From assembly GCA_946479405.1 (NCBI GenBank), contig CAMLGD010000008.1, positions 1-32,843 of the forward strand: DNA of 32,843 nt. The letters are read 5' to 3'. Origin of the DNA: an uncultured Vogesella sp. (lineage in GTDB: Bacteria; Pseudomonadota; Gammaproteobacteria; Burkholderiales; Chromobacteriaceae). The position numbers were made by a program, and so were the translations under genes. The notes under the pieces are model-generated. The model had not been told where the DNA came from. It ran no database searches and saw nothing but the letters and a program-made list of their open reading frames with translations. Below, piece by piece: positions 25,516 through 32,235 of the stretch; the stretch's first letter is position 1, and each line of letters opens with the position of its first letter.

Positions 25516-25528
25516 AACGTTGGCCGCA
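25516..25528 (-). repeat. Uptake-sequence-like word, 12 of 13
   Basis: AACGTTGGCCGCA, in the 230-base gap before the GFA pseudogene. The rest of that gap shows no gene. Confidence 0.55.
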
Positions 25529-25667
25529 GCGGACATCGCGATCACAGCGACACATCGCACGATGGCCGCAGCACCACGCCGCCAGCAACCGCCACGCCCA
25601 ACGGCCAGTCGCCGCCCTGCCCAACCCCGCCACCATCAGGCCGATGCCACTCATCCCGCAGGCAACC

Positions 25668-26067
25668 ATGATCAAGCGGGTCGGCAACACTCCCATCCGC
25701 GAATACCACACCGCCAGCTGCCACTGCAGCGCGGTGGTGCTGGAACTGCACCTGCCGGACGGCATCGATCCGCGCCGCTGCGACTGCGCCATCTGCCGCC
25801 GCAAGGGCGCCATCGTCGCCTCGGTGCTGCTGGCCGGCATCCGCATCATGCAGGGCGCGGACAAACTGCGGCAGTACCAGTTCAACACCCGCACCGCGCG
25901 GCACGACTTCTGCGGCGAGTGCGGCATACCCATCACCAGCGACGCAGCAACCCGCTGCAGTACGGCTACAACGCCGGCTGCCTGGAAGGCGCCACCCGTA
26001 CCAGCTCGGCCCGGTGCCGGTGCCGGTGCACGACGGCGTGAACCACCCGGCGGATCGCCAGCACTGA
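25668..26067 (+). pseudogene. GFA/CENP-V-like zinc protein, broken by two indels
   Basis: The first 87 or so codons read as a GFA-family protein (glutathione-dependent formaldehyde-activating enzyme-like): SCHCSAVVLEL, RCDCAICRRKGAIV and DFCGECGI give the CxC, CxxC and CxxC zinc ligands. After CGI near 25929 the homology continues in another frame (THHQRRSNPLQYGYNAGCLEGA), which fits loss of about four bases. At about 25999 it moves again to a third frame (TPYQLGPVPVPVHDGVNHPADRQH-type end, stop 26065-26067), which fits a one-base loss. With two frameshifts it should not give a full-length product. A sequencing error at both sites is the alternative. Confidence 0.8.
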
Positions 26068-26122
26068 GCGGTTCCACCCCGGATGTGCCTGCGGCCTGCC
26101 CGCACATCCGGCTGGCGGCGGC

Positions 26123-26159
26123 AAAAACAAAAGGGTTGCCCGCATGCGGCCAACCCTTT
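26123..26159 (-). terminator. Intrinsic terminator of the YitT gene, built from two repeat words
   Basis: The 30-base palindrome 26130-26159 has arms AAAGGGTTGCCCGCA and TGCGGCCAACCCTTT with one mismatched pair. Read on the minus strand it is followed by TGTTTTTG, giving an intrinsic terminator about 20 bases after the YitT stop. Both arms contain the repeat word or a one-base variant. Confidence 0.85.
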
Positions 26160-26179
26160 GTGTCAGGACAACGATACAG

Positions 26180-26815
26180 CTACATGGCGATGTAGCGATC
26201 CGGGCGGTGATTGAAGCCGATCACCATGTTCAATGCCGTTGCACCGAGGATGGAGCCCAGCAGCGCCGGCCAGCTCACCAGCAGCAACGAGGCTAGCAGG
26301 ATCAGCAGGTCCAGTCCCAGTTGCAGCTTGCCGGCGCGGATGCCGTAGCGGTCCTGCAGGTACAACGCCAGGATGTTGATGCCGCCCAGGCTGGCCTGAT
26401 GGCGAAACAGTGCGATAAAGCCCATGCCCATCATCAGCCCGCCCACCAGACCGGTGTAGAACGGGTTGAGGCTGCCCAGATGCAGAAATTGGCCGTGCAC
26501 GCTGGTGAACAGTGACAGCAGGCTCACCGCGATGAAAGTCTTGAGGGTGAAACGCCAGCCCATGCGCTTCCACGCCAGCCAGTAAAACGGCAGGTTGATG
26601 GTAAAGAAGATGGCGCCGAACGGCAGTCCGGTGCGGTAGTGAATCAGGAAGGCGATGCCGGCGGTGCTGCCGGTGAGCAGGCCGGCCTGCTTGAACATCA
26701 CGACACCAAACGCCACCAGCAAGGTGCCGACCAGGATGGCGAGCACGTCTTCCAGCAGGGTGTGGGCAATGGCGGTGTCCGGAGTCGGCATGGCGGTTTG
26801 GCTAAGCGTGGTCAT
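26180..26815 (-). CDS. YitT-family membrane protein
   Basis: 211 residues with about five or six hydrophobic helices. LVAFGVVMFKQAGLLTGSTAGIAFLIHY near residues 34-60 and PFYWLAWKRMGWRFTLKT are typical of the YitT/DUF161 fold. The C-terminal soluble DUF2179 domain found in Bacillus YitT is absent, as in other short proteobacterial members. The transported compound is unknown. An alternative start at Met9 would shorten the N-tail only. It is a single gene, ending at a repeat-built terminator. Confidence 0.82.
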   Translation of the reverse strand: MTTLSQTAMPTPDTAIAHTLLEDVLAILVGTLLVAFGVVMFKQAGLLTGSTAGIAFLIHYRTGLPFGAIFFTINLPFYWLAWKRMGWRFTLKTFIAVSLLSLFTSVHGQFLHLGSLNPFYTGLVGGLMMGMGFIALFRHQASLGGINILALYLQDRYGIRAGKLQLGLDLLILLASLLLVSWPALLGSILGATALNMVIGFNHRPDRYIAM

Positions 26816-26912
26816 AATGGGTATTGCAGCGCAACAAAAGAAGCCGCCATTTTACGTTTCCACTCAATTTGCCTCCAGCACCCAGATCAAGAATCCACAA
26901 AAACGCAATTGC

Positions 26913-26938
26913 CTGCCATTTAAGCAAGAAAATGGCAG
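26913..26938. repeat. Inverted repeat between mmuM and the YitT gene
   Basis: CTGCCATTT (26913-26921) and AAATGGCAG (26930-26938) are perfect nine-base arms around an eight-base loop. It lies 55 bases past the mmuM stop. On the minus strand a T-rich run follows only ten bases later, so it may be a weak mmuM terminator or a regulatory site for the YitT promoter. Confidence 0.6.
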
Positions 26939-26992
26939 ACAATACGCAATTTTTAATTCAGGCAACGGCCAGCGACCCATTGCCGCGCGGCA

Positions 26993-27934
26993 TCAGTGCC
27001 CGCGCAGCCAGCCGGCCAGCGCGCGAATGTCATCCGGCGTGGTACGGCAGCAACCGCCGATGCAGCTGGCGCTGGCTGCGCGCCACTGGCGGGCAGCATC
27101 GGCAAAGGCCTGCGGATCGCTGCTGCCATGCCAGGTCTTGGTTACCGGATCGTAGGCTTCGCCGGAGTTCGGGTAGGTCAGCAGCCGCTTGCCACTGGCC
27201 TGCGCTGCGGCTTGCAGCAGCGGCGCAATATGGCGCGGCGCGGTGCAGTTCACCCCAACGGCGACAATCTGTGCGAACGGTTCCAGCGCAGCGATGGCAG
27301 CGGCCAATGGCGTGCCTTCGCTCAGGTTGGCGTCATCGCGGCAAGAGAAGCTGATCCACGCCACCGCCTGCGGAAACTCCTCTTGCAACAGCCGGGCAAT
27401 CGCCATCGCCTCCGTCTGGCAGGGAATGGTCTCGCAGGCCAGCAGATCCGGCCCGGCCGCCAGCAAGGCGGCGATGCGCGGACGGTGGAAATCCATCAGC
27501 TGCTGTTCGCTCTGGCCATAGTGGCCACGGTACTCCGAGCCATCCGCCAGCATGGCGCCATACGGGCCGACCGAGGCGGCCACCAGCGGCTTGCTGCGGC
27601 CAACCCGGTTGTGTTCGTCAGCCCAGAACGCATCGCGCGCGGCCTGAGCCAGCTCGATCGACAGCCGCATCAGCCGTGCCGATTCTTCTGGGCCCAGTCC
27701 ACGCTTGGCAAAGCCGGGAAAGCTGGCCTGATAGCTGGCGGTGGTAGCCACGTCGGCACCAGCCATGAAGTAGTCGTAGTGCACGTCCTGAATCAGCTGC
27801 GGCTGCTCGATCAGCACTCGCGCCGACCACAGGGCGTCATTGAGATCGCAACCGCGGCGCTCCAGCTCCGACGCCATGGCGCCATCCAGCACGATGGGGG
27901 TCTCCGGGGAAAACTGACTGAAAGGATTGTGCAA
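26993..27934 (-). CDS. mmuM: Homocysteine S-methyltransferase
   Basis: 313 residues from a TTG start. It transfers a methyl group from S-methylmethionine to homocysteine, giving methionine. The zinc site is complete: C230 in GVNCTAP and C295-C296 in GGCCRTTP. VLDGAMASELERRGCDLND, TASYQASFPGFAKRGL and SVGPYGAMLADGSEYRG match E. coli MmuM. TTG at 27934 is chosen because GGAG lies six bases upstream and the resulting N-terminus (MHNPFSQF) aligns with homologues; a GTG at 27946 would lie inside the end of the upstream terminator region. No mmuP permease is adjacent. Its promoter is not visible; the chemoreceptor gene's terminator ends just upstream. Confidence 0.92.
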   Translation of the reverse strand: MHNPFSQFSPETPIVLDGAMASELERRGCDLNDALWSARVLIEQPQLIQDVHYDYFMAGADVATTASYQASFPGFAKRGLGPEESARLMRLSIELAQAARDAFWADEHNRVGRSKPLVAASVGPYGAMLADGSEYRGHYGQSEQQLMDFHRPRIAALLAAGPDLLACETIPCQTEAMAIARLLQEEFPQAVAWISFSCRDDANLSEGTPLAAAIAALEPFAQIVAVGVNCTAPRHIAPLLQAAAQASGKRLLTYPNSGEAYDPVTKTWHGSSDPQAFADAARQWRAASASCIGGCCRTTPDDIRALAGWLRGH

Positions 27935-27950
27935 TTCTGGCTCCACAAAT

Positions 27951-27974
27951 AAAAAACCCCGGCGCGGGCCGGGG
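27951..27974 (-). terminator. Intrinsic terminator of the chemoreceptor gene
   Basis: On the minus strand CCCCGGC (27974-27968) pairs with GCCGGGG (27963-27957) around a four-base loop and six T follow (27956-27951). It ends only 16 bases before the mmuM TTG start. Confidence 0.92.
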
Positions 27975-27994
27975 CGGGATAAGACGGAAACCGA

Positions 27995-29863
27995 TCAGAG
28001 CTTGAAGCGTGCAACCAGTGCCTTCAGCTCGTCGCCGCGCTGCGCCAGCACGTTGATGGTCGCTAGTGCGTCCTGCAGACTGGTATCGGTCTGCTGCGCC
28101 ATCACGTTCACGCGCTCGGCACTGCGAGCCATCTCGTTGGTTGCCACCCCCTGCTCTGCCGTAGACGAGGTGATCTCGCCCATGCGCGAGGAGATTTCCT
28201 CGGCATTGCTCTTGATCACTTCCACCTTGTCGGCCGCTTGGCGCGACAATGCTACACCAGAAGACACCTTCTCGTTGGTGGTGTCGGCGTGCTCGATGGC
28301 TTCACCGGTACGGCGGATCACGGTATCGATCATCTCGGCGATCTGCACGGTGGCAGTGGCGGTACGCTCGGCCAGCTTGCGCACTTCGTCGGCTACCACA
28401 GCAAAGCCACGGCCGGATTCGCCGGCACGGGCGGCTTCAATCGCCGCATTCAGCGCCAAGAGGTTGGTCTGGTCGGCGATGTCGCGAATCACGCCGACTA
28501 TCCCCTTGATCTGCTCGGACTGGCCGGACAGGCTGCCCATCACGTTATGCAGCGAGGCAACCGCTTCCTGGATGGAGGCGACTTCGCGCTCCACTTCGGC
28601 CATGGCGCGATGCGACTCCACCGAGTTGGTACGCGACTGCGCCACCAGTTGCTCGGTTTCGCCCACGTGGTCGGCAATGTGGTTGATGCTGACGGTGATT
28701 TGCTCGATGGTGGCCGCGGTAGCGGACAGCTCGGTGGACTGCACGCGCGAATCCTGGCCGATCTGCTCGGCCACACGGCTCAGGTCGGAGGCATCGCGTG
28801 CCAGCGCATCGGACTCGTCACGCACGGTCAGGAACATCTCGCGCAGCTTGGCCACAAACTGGTTGAAGGCGTCGGCAATCTGTCCCACCTCGTCACGGTT
28901 GCCCACCGGCAGTACCTTGGTCAGATCGCCGTGGCCGCTGGCCACTTCCTGCATCGCCTTGTGCAGGCTCCCCAGGCCGGACAGCATGCGGGTTACCCCG
29001 ACGTAGGCAAAGATACCGGCCAGCAGCATGCCGGCCACCGCCAGTGCCACCATCACCGTCATCAGCTGGCGCGCCGGCGCCATTGCGGCTGCGTGCGGCA
29101 CCATCACCCCCAGCAGCCAGCTGGTTTTCGGCACCGGGAACAGCGCCACCATCTGCTTGCTGCCATCGATATCGGCAAACTGGATCTGGCCGTCCTTGTT
29201 CAGTGCCCCCAGGTTAAAGCCCGGCACCACGTCACTGATCTTCTTCAGGCCAGAATCTTTCTGCGGGTGGGCAATCACATCGCCTTCGGCAGTGATCAGG
29301 AAGGCATAGCCATCGCCCGGCAGCTTGGCGGACACCACTTCTTCCACCACGCGCGCCAGCGTCACGTCACCACCGGCCACGGCTACCAGCTGGCCACCAT
29401 CCTTGCGCGCCTGGGCAAAGGTAATGATCGGGCGCTTGGTGGCGGCATCGATGTACGGCGGCGAAGCGATCGGGCCATTGGCATCCTTGGCAGCCAGGAA
29501 CCACGGACGGCCGGTCGGATCGTAGCCCGGCGGTACCGGGGTGCCGCCGGTGAACTGAGTCATGGTTTTGTCCGGCTGGCCAACGTACATATCGTCGAAC
29601 TTGCCGGCATTCTGTGCCTGATCGAGGATAGGCTTGAGTTCGCCGGTGCCAAAACGCGGCAATACTGCTGCCACGATGTTCTGACGCACCTGCACCCATT
29701 CGGAGACGAAGCTCACCTTATTATCGGCCGCCATCTTGATCTGGCCTTCAATCTGGCTTTCCAGCGTGTCGCTCATTTTCCAGTAGGCCACACCACAGAA
29801 GACGACGGCGAGTGCTGCTATCACCAGCAGCACAAATGCCATCAGTTTTGTGCGCAAAGACAT
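27995..29863 (-). CDS. Methyl-accepting chemotaxis protein with amino-acid-type dCache domain
   Basis: 622 residues. TM1 (7-29), periplasmic dCache domain (30-267), TM2 (268-290), HAMP (about 291-345), then the long signalling coiled coil with the conserved hairpin tip ([39 protein letters not shown]). In the dCache domain Y114, R119, W121, F122, Y137, D139 and D166 have the same spacing as the ligand residues of amino-acid receptors such as PctA (Y121, R126, W128, Y129, Y144, D146, D173). It probably senses amino acids. No CheR-tethering pentapeptide is seen at the C-terminus. The gene is followed by a strong terminator. Confidence 0.95.
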   Translation of the reverse strand: MSLRTKLMAFVLLVIAALAVVFCGVAYWKMSDTLESQIEGQIKMAADNKVSFVSEWVQVRQNIVAAVLPRFGTGELKPILDQAQNAGKFDDMYVGQPDKTMTQFTGGTPVPPGYDPTGRPWFLAAKDANGPIASPPYIDAATKRPIITFAQARKDGGQLVAVAGGDVTLARVVEEVVSAKLPGDGYAFLITAEGDVIAHPQKDSGLKKISDVVPGFNLGALNKDGQIQFADIDGSKQMVALFPVPKTSWLLGVMVPHAAAMAPARQLMTVMVALAVAGMLLAGIFAYVGVTRMLSGLGSLHKAMQEVASGHGDLTKVLPVGNRDEVGQIADAFNQFVAKLREMFLTVRDESDALARDASDLSRVAEQIGQDSRVQSTELSATAATIEQITVSINHIADHVGETEQLVAQSRTNSVESHRAMAEVEREVASIQEAVASLHNVMGSLSGQSEQIKGIVGVIRDIADQTNLLALNAAIEAARAGESGRGFAVVADEVRKLAERTATATVQIAEMIDTVIRRTGEAIEHADTTNEKVSSGVALSRQAADKVEVIKSNAEEISSRMGEITSSTAEQGVATNEMARSAERVNVMAQQTDTSLQDALATINVLAQRGDELKALVARFKL

Positions 29864-29915
29864 GATTGGTTTTTCCCCTGTTTATTGGTTTTTGCGATGG
29901 TAGATGGTACTACCC

Positions 29916-29927
29916 GGGATATATCCC
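29916..29927. repeat. Palindrome upstream of the chemoreceptor gene
   Basis: GGGATATATCCC is a perfect 12-base palindrome about 55 bases ahead of the chemoreceptor start. It may be an operator; no regulator can be named. Confidence 0.4.
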
Positions 29928-30075
29928 CGTTCCTGTTATAGCCAGAAAACAATTTCATGCACTTTCGGCAATAAAGCCGGCATTACAATGACATTGAATT
30001 GATTTAAAACAGATTCACAATTTCGACATGTTAGGTTTAAACAGCGGAAAATTCCAGTCGTGCAAACGACAATAT

Positions 30076-30972
30076 TCAATCTGCACACTTACCCAGCGTC
30101 GCCTGCAAGGCAGCCAGCGCATGCCTTACCTTGGCCGGCTGCGCATCGCGCCGTGGCGTTACCAGGTAGATGGGAAGCGCGGGCGCCCGCCATTCCGGCA
30201 ACAGCTGCTGTAGCAGCCCGGCCGCCAGTTCACGGCGGATTTCCGGCTCCGGCTGCAGCGCAATACCCATACCAGCCAGCGCGAATGCCCGCGCCGACAG
30301 CATGCTGTTGCTGGCAATGCGCGCCGGCAGTAGCAACCACTGCACTTCTTCGCCGCGCGCCAATTGCAGCGAAAACTGCGCGCCACCACGCGGGTTGACG
30401 CCGATCATGGCGTGCCGCGCCAGTTCGGCGGGCTGCTGCGGCTCGCCCGCCGCGGCCAGGTAAGCCGGCGCCGCACACAACAGCAGCGGCCAGTCGCACA
30501 AATAGCGCGCCACTTGGGTGGAATCCGGCAGGTTGCCGGCCCGCAACGCCAGATCGATGCGCAAGTCGGTCAGATCCACCAGCTCGTCGTGAAAAAACAA
30601 TTGCAGGCTCAGCCCGGGGTTGGCAGCCAACAACGGCGCCAGCGCCTCGCTCAGCACGCCGCCGGCAAAACCGCTGGGGGCAGAAATGCGCAGCTCGCCG
30701 CTGGGCGCCTCGCGCATGGCCGCCAGTTGGCTTTCCGCTTGATTCGCGGCGGCCAACATCTGCGCACAGCCCTGGTAGAACAGGCTGCCGGCTTCGGTCA
30801 GGCTAAGCTTGCGAGTGGTACGGTGCAGTAGCACCACCCCATGCCGCTGCTCCAGCCGGCGCACGTGCTGGCTCACCGCCGATGGCGTCATGCCCAGCGC
30901 CGTCGCCGCGCTATTCATCGACCCTTTTTCAATCACCGTGGCAAACACGGCCATACTGCGCAATTCATCCAT
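30076..30972 (-). CDS. LysR-family transcriptional regulator
   Basis: 298 residues. Helix-turn-helix at about 1-60 (MAVFATVIEKGSMNSAATALGMTPSAVSQHVRRLEQ, then LLHRTTRKLSLTEAG), effector domain about 90-290 with the DLRIDLALRAG strand. It has the features of the group that controls quinone- or electrophile-responsive oxidoreductases. It diverges from an NAD(P)-binding oxidoreductase gene over 104 bases; an inverted repeat TTGTG-N11-CACAA abuts its start codon. That neighbour is its most likely target. Confidence 0.9.
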   Translation of the reverse strand: MDELRSMAVFATVIEKGSMNSAATALGMTPSAVSQHVRRLEQRHGVVLLHRTTRKLSLTEAGSLFYQGCAQMLAAANQAESQLAAMREAPSGELRISAPSGFAGGVLSEALAPLLAANPGLSLQLFFHDELVDLTDLRIDLALRAGNLPDSTQVARYLCDWPLLLCAAPAYLAAAGEPQQPAELARHAMIGVNPRGGAQFSLQLARGEEVQWLLLPARIASNSMLSARAFALAGMGIALQPEPEIRRELAAGLLQQLLPEWRAPALPIYLVTPRRDAQPAKVRHALAALQATLGKCAD

Positions 30973-30993
30973 TTGTGTAGCACCACTTCACAA
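30973..30993. promoter_or_regulatory. Candidate LysR operator TTGTG-N11-CACAA
   Basis: A five-base inverted repeat with an 11-base spacer lies immediately before the LysR start and just upstream of the divergent promoter. Size and place suit a LysR-family site; it does not show the strict T-N11-A core. Confidence 0.4.
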
Positions 30994-31013
30994 TGAATGA
31001 AAAATAGCATGGA

Positions 31014-31042
31014 TTATCAAGCTCGCTGCCGTTTACTACTAT
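31014..31042 (+). promoter_or_regulatory. Promoter of the oxidoreductase gene
   Basis: TTATCA (31014-31019) and TACTAT (31037-31042) are separated by exactly 17 bases, about 35 bases ahead of the start. Confidence 0.55.
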
Positions 31043-31076
31043 GTCCTCATGTTTTGTCCCCCGTGAAGGAGTCCAC

Positions 31077-31721
31077 ATGAAGATTGCCCTTATCGGCGCC
31101 AGCGGCTTTGTCGGCAGCGCCATCCAGCAGGAAGCCCTGGCCCGCGGCCATCAGCTCAGCGCCATCGTCAGCCGCCCCGAGCGCATTGCTGCTGCGGCCA
31201 ACCTGACGGTGCTGGCGGCCAACGCCTATGACGCCGACAGCATTGCCCACGCGGTACGCAGCCACGACGTGGTGATCAGCGCCTTCAACCCGGGCTGGGA
31301 CAAGGCTGATATTCGCCAGCTGTTCCTGCAGGGCCATGCCGCCATCGTCGCCGGGGTCAAGGCCGCCAGTGTGTCGCGCTTCATCGAGGTGGGTGGCGCC
31401 GGCAGCCTGTATGTAGCGCCCGGTGTGCAGTTGATCGACACCCCGCACTTCCCCGCCGAATACAAGGAAGGTGCCGAGGGCGCTCGCCAGGCACTGAACC
31501 TGCTGCAACAGGAAACATTACTGGACTGGGTATTCGTGTCGCCACCGGCCCTGCTGGCGCCGGGCGAGCGCAGCGGCCACTACCGCCTGGGCGGTGACGA
31601 GCTGCTGATGGCTGGCGACGCCCCGGCCGGCATCAGTGTGGCAGATCTGGCTGCGGCCATTCTGGATGAAGCGGAAACCCCGCAGCACCATCGCCGCCGC
31701 TTCACCGCCGCCAGCGTCTGA
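31077..31721 (+). CDS. NAD(P)-binding oxidoreductase, atypical short-chain/NmrA-like
   Basis: 214 residues. A Rossmann fold begins at once: MKIALIGASGFVGSAIQQEAL carries GxxGxxG (7-13 region), then RPERI after the second strand, DVVISAFNPG, and VSRFIEVGGAGSLYV. This resembles the YwnB/NmrA-like group of NAD(P)H-dependent epimerase/reductase proteins. No YxxxK catalytic pair of classical SDRs is evident. AAGGAG lies five bases before this ATG, which is therefore chosen over 31041. The divergent LysR gene probably regulates it. The substrate is unknown; a quinone or redox-sensing role is possible. Confidence 0.86.
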   Translation: MKIALIGASGFVGSAIQQEALARGHQLSAIVSRPERIAAAANLTVLAANAYDADSIAHAVRSHDVVISAFNPGWDKADIRQLFLQGHAAIVAGVKAASVSRFIEVGGAGSLYVAPGVQLIDTPHFPAEYKEGAEGARQALNLLQQETLLDWVFVSPPALLAPGERSGHYRLGGDELLMAGDAPAGISVADLAAAILDEAETPQHHRRRFTAASV

Positions 31722-31738
31722 CGCAACGCAGCAACAGC

Positions 31739-31779
31739 AACACCCCGCAGGCACACCAGGTGGCCGGCGGGGTGTTTTT
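31739..31779 (+). terminator. Intrinsic terminator of the oxidoreductase gene
   Basis: AACACCCCGC (31739-31748) pairs with GCGGGGTGTT (31767-31776) around an 18-base loop that can itself pair; three further T follow. It begins 17 bases after the stop. Confidence 0.88.
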
Positions 31780-31835
31780 GCATCTGCCGCACCGCCGCAT
31801 GCTGCAGTTGCACATCGAATACTGTCCGACATGCG

Positions 31836-31864
31836 TTGACAGCCACAGCGGCCTTCTCTAGATT
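31836..31864 (+). promoter_or_regulatory. Promoter of the glyA riboswitch leader
   Basis: A perfect -35 (TTGACA, 31836-31841), a 17-base spacer and TAGATT (31859-31864). Transcription should start near 31871, giving a leader of about 365 bases that includes the whole riboswitch. Confidence 0.8.
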
Positions 31865-31888
31865 GCGCCAAGCCACGCGGCCGATTGC

Positions 31889-31900
31889 AAGGTTGGCCGC
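31889..31900 (-). repeat. Uptake-sequence-like word, 12 of 13
   Basis: AAGGTTGGCCGC lies in the glyA leader, two bases before the first riboswitch helix. Confidence 0.6.
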
Positions 31901-31902
31901 CA

Positions 31903-32094
31903 CCAGTGCAGGAGAGACTGTCCGGGCTTTGCGCCTGGCGGCAGCGCCGAAGGGGAATCGCCCCAGAAACTCTCAGGCAAAAGAACTGCACTGGTCAGGC
32001 ACTCTGGAGAGTAGGCCCGCAACCGCGCGGCCTCGCCGAAGGCAGCATGGCCAGTACACACTGCGCCGCAATCTCTCAGGCAAAGGGACAGAGG
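31903..32094 (+). promoter_or_regulatory. Tandem glycine riboswitch (gcvT type)
   Basis: Two aptamers lie in series. Aptamer 1 (31903-31994) is closed by a perfect P1 (CCAGTGCA with TGCACTGG) and contains GGAGAGAC, CGCCGAAGGGG and AACTCTCAGGCAAAAG. Aptamer 2 (about 32001-32094) is closed by CTCTG with CAGAG and contains GGAGAGT, CGCCGAAGGCAGC and ATCTCTCAGGCAAAGGGACAG. These are the conserved glycine-riboswitch cores, joined by a short linker. In characterised cases glycine binding turns on the downstream gene. Here the gene is glyA, whose enzyme interconverts glycine and serine, so the switch probably draws off excess glycine. Confidence 0.95.
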
Positions 32095-32126
32095 GGGCAT
32101 CGTCCGGTGATACCGGGCGGACGCCC
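32095..32126 (+). other. Hairpin directly after the riboswitch, possible expression platform
   Basis: GGGC (32095-32098) plus GTCCG (32102-32106) pair with CGGAC (32118-32122) plus GCCC (32123-32126), leaving a three-base bulge. It abuts aptamer 2. No T tract follows anywhere up to glyA, so control by a simple intrinsic terminator is not evident. Confidence 0.5.
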
Positions 32127-32188
32127 ATCCATCTGTCTGCCACACCCAGCAGACCGTCTGCCCGTCACCGCCCGTTTTAAAGGCGCGG

Positions 32189-32201
32189 TGCGGCCAACCT
32201 T
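32189..32201 (+). repeat. Uptake-sequence-like word, exact 13-mer, in the glyA leader
   Basis: TGCGGCCAACCTT lies 35 bases before glyA. Its GCGGC (32190-32194) can pair with GCCGC (32204-32208), just upstream of the Shine-Dalgarno AAGGAG (32223-32228). Confidence 0.65.
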
Positions 32202-32235
32202 TTGCCGCCAGCGCCGGTGACCAAGGAGATACCCA

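Noticed and set aside
24750..26195. 481-codon frame spanning rlmJ and the GFA region
   Set aside because: The first half is out of frame with rlmJ; only 25668 onward has homology, as a pseudogene.
28238..29941. 567-codon plus-strand frame opposite the chemoreceptor gene
   Set aside because: It is an antisense shadow of an obvious MCP gene and has no ribosome site.
3576..32201. Idea that the repeat word is the standard Neisseria uptake sequence
   Set aside because: It shares neither the ATGCCGTCTGAA sequence nor its CTG core; any uptake role would be a different dialect.
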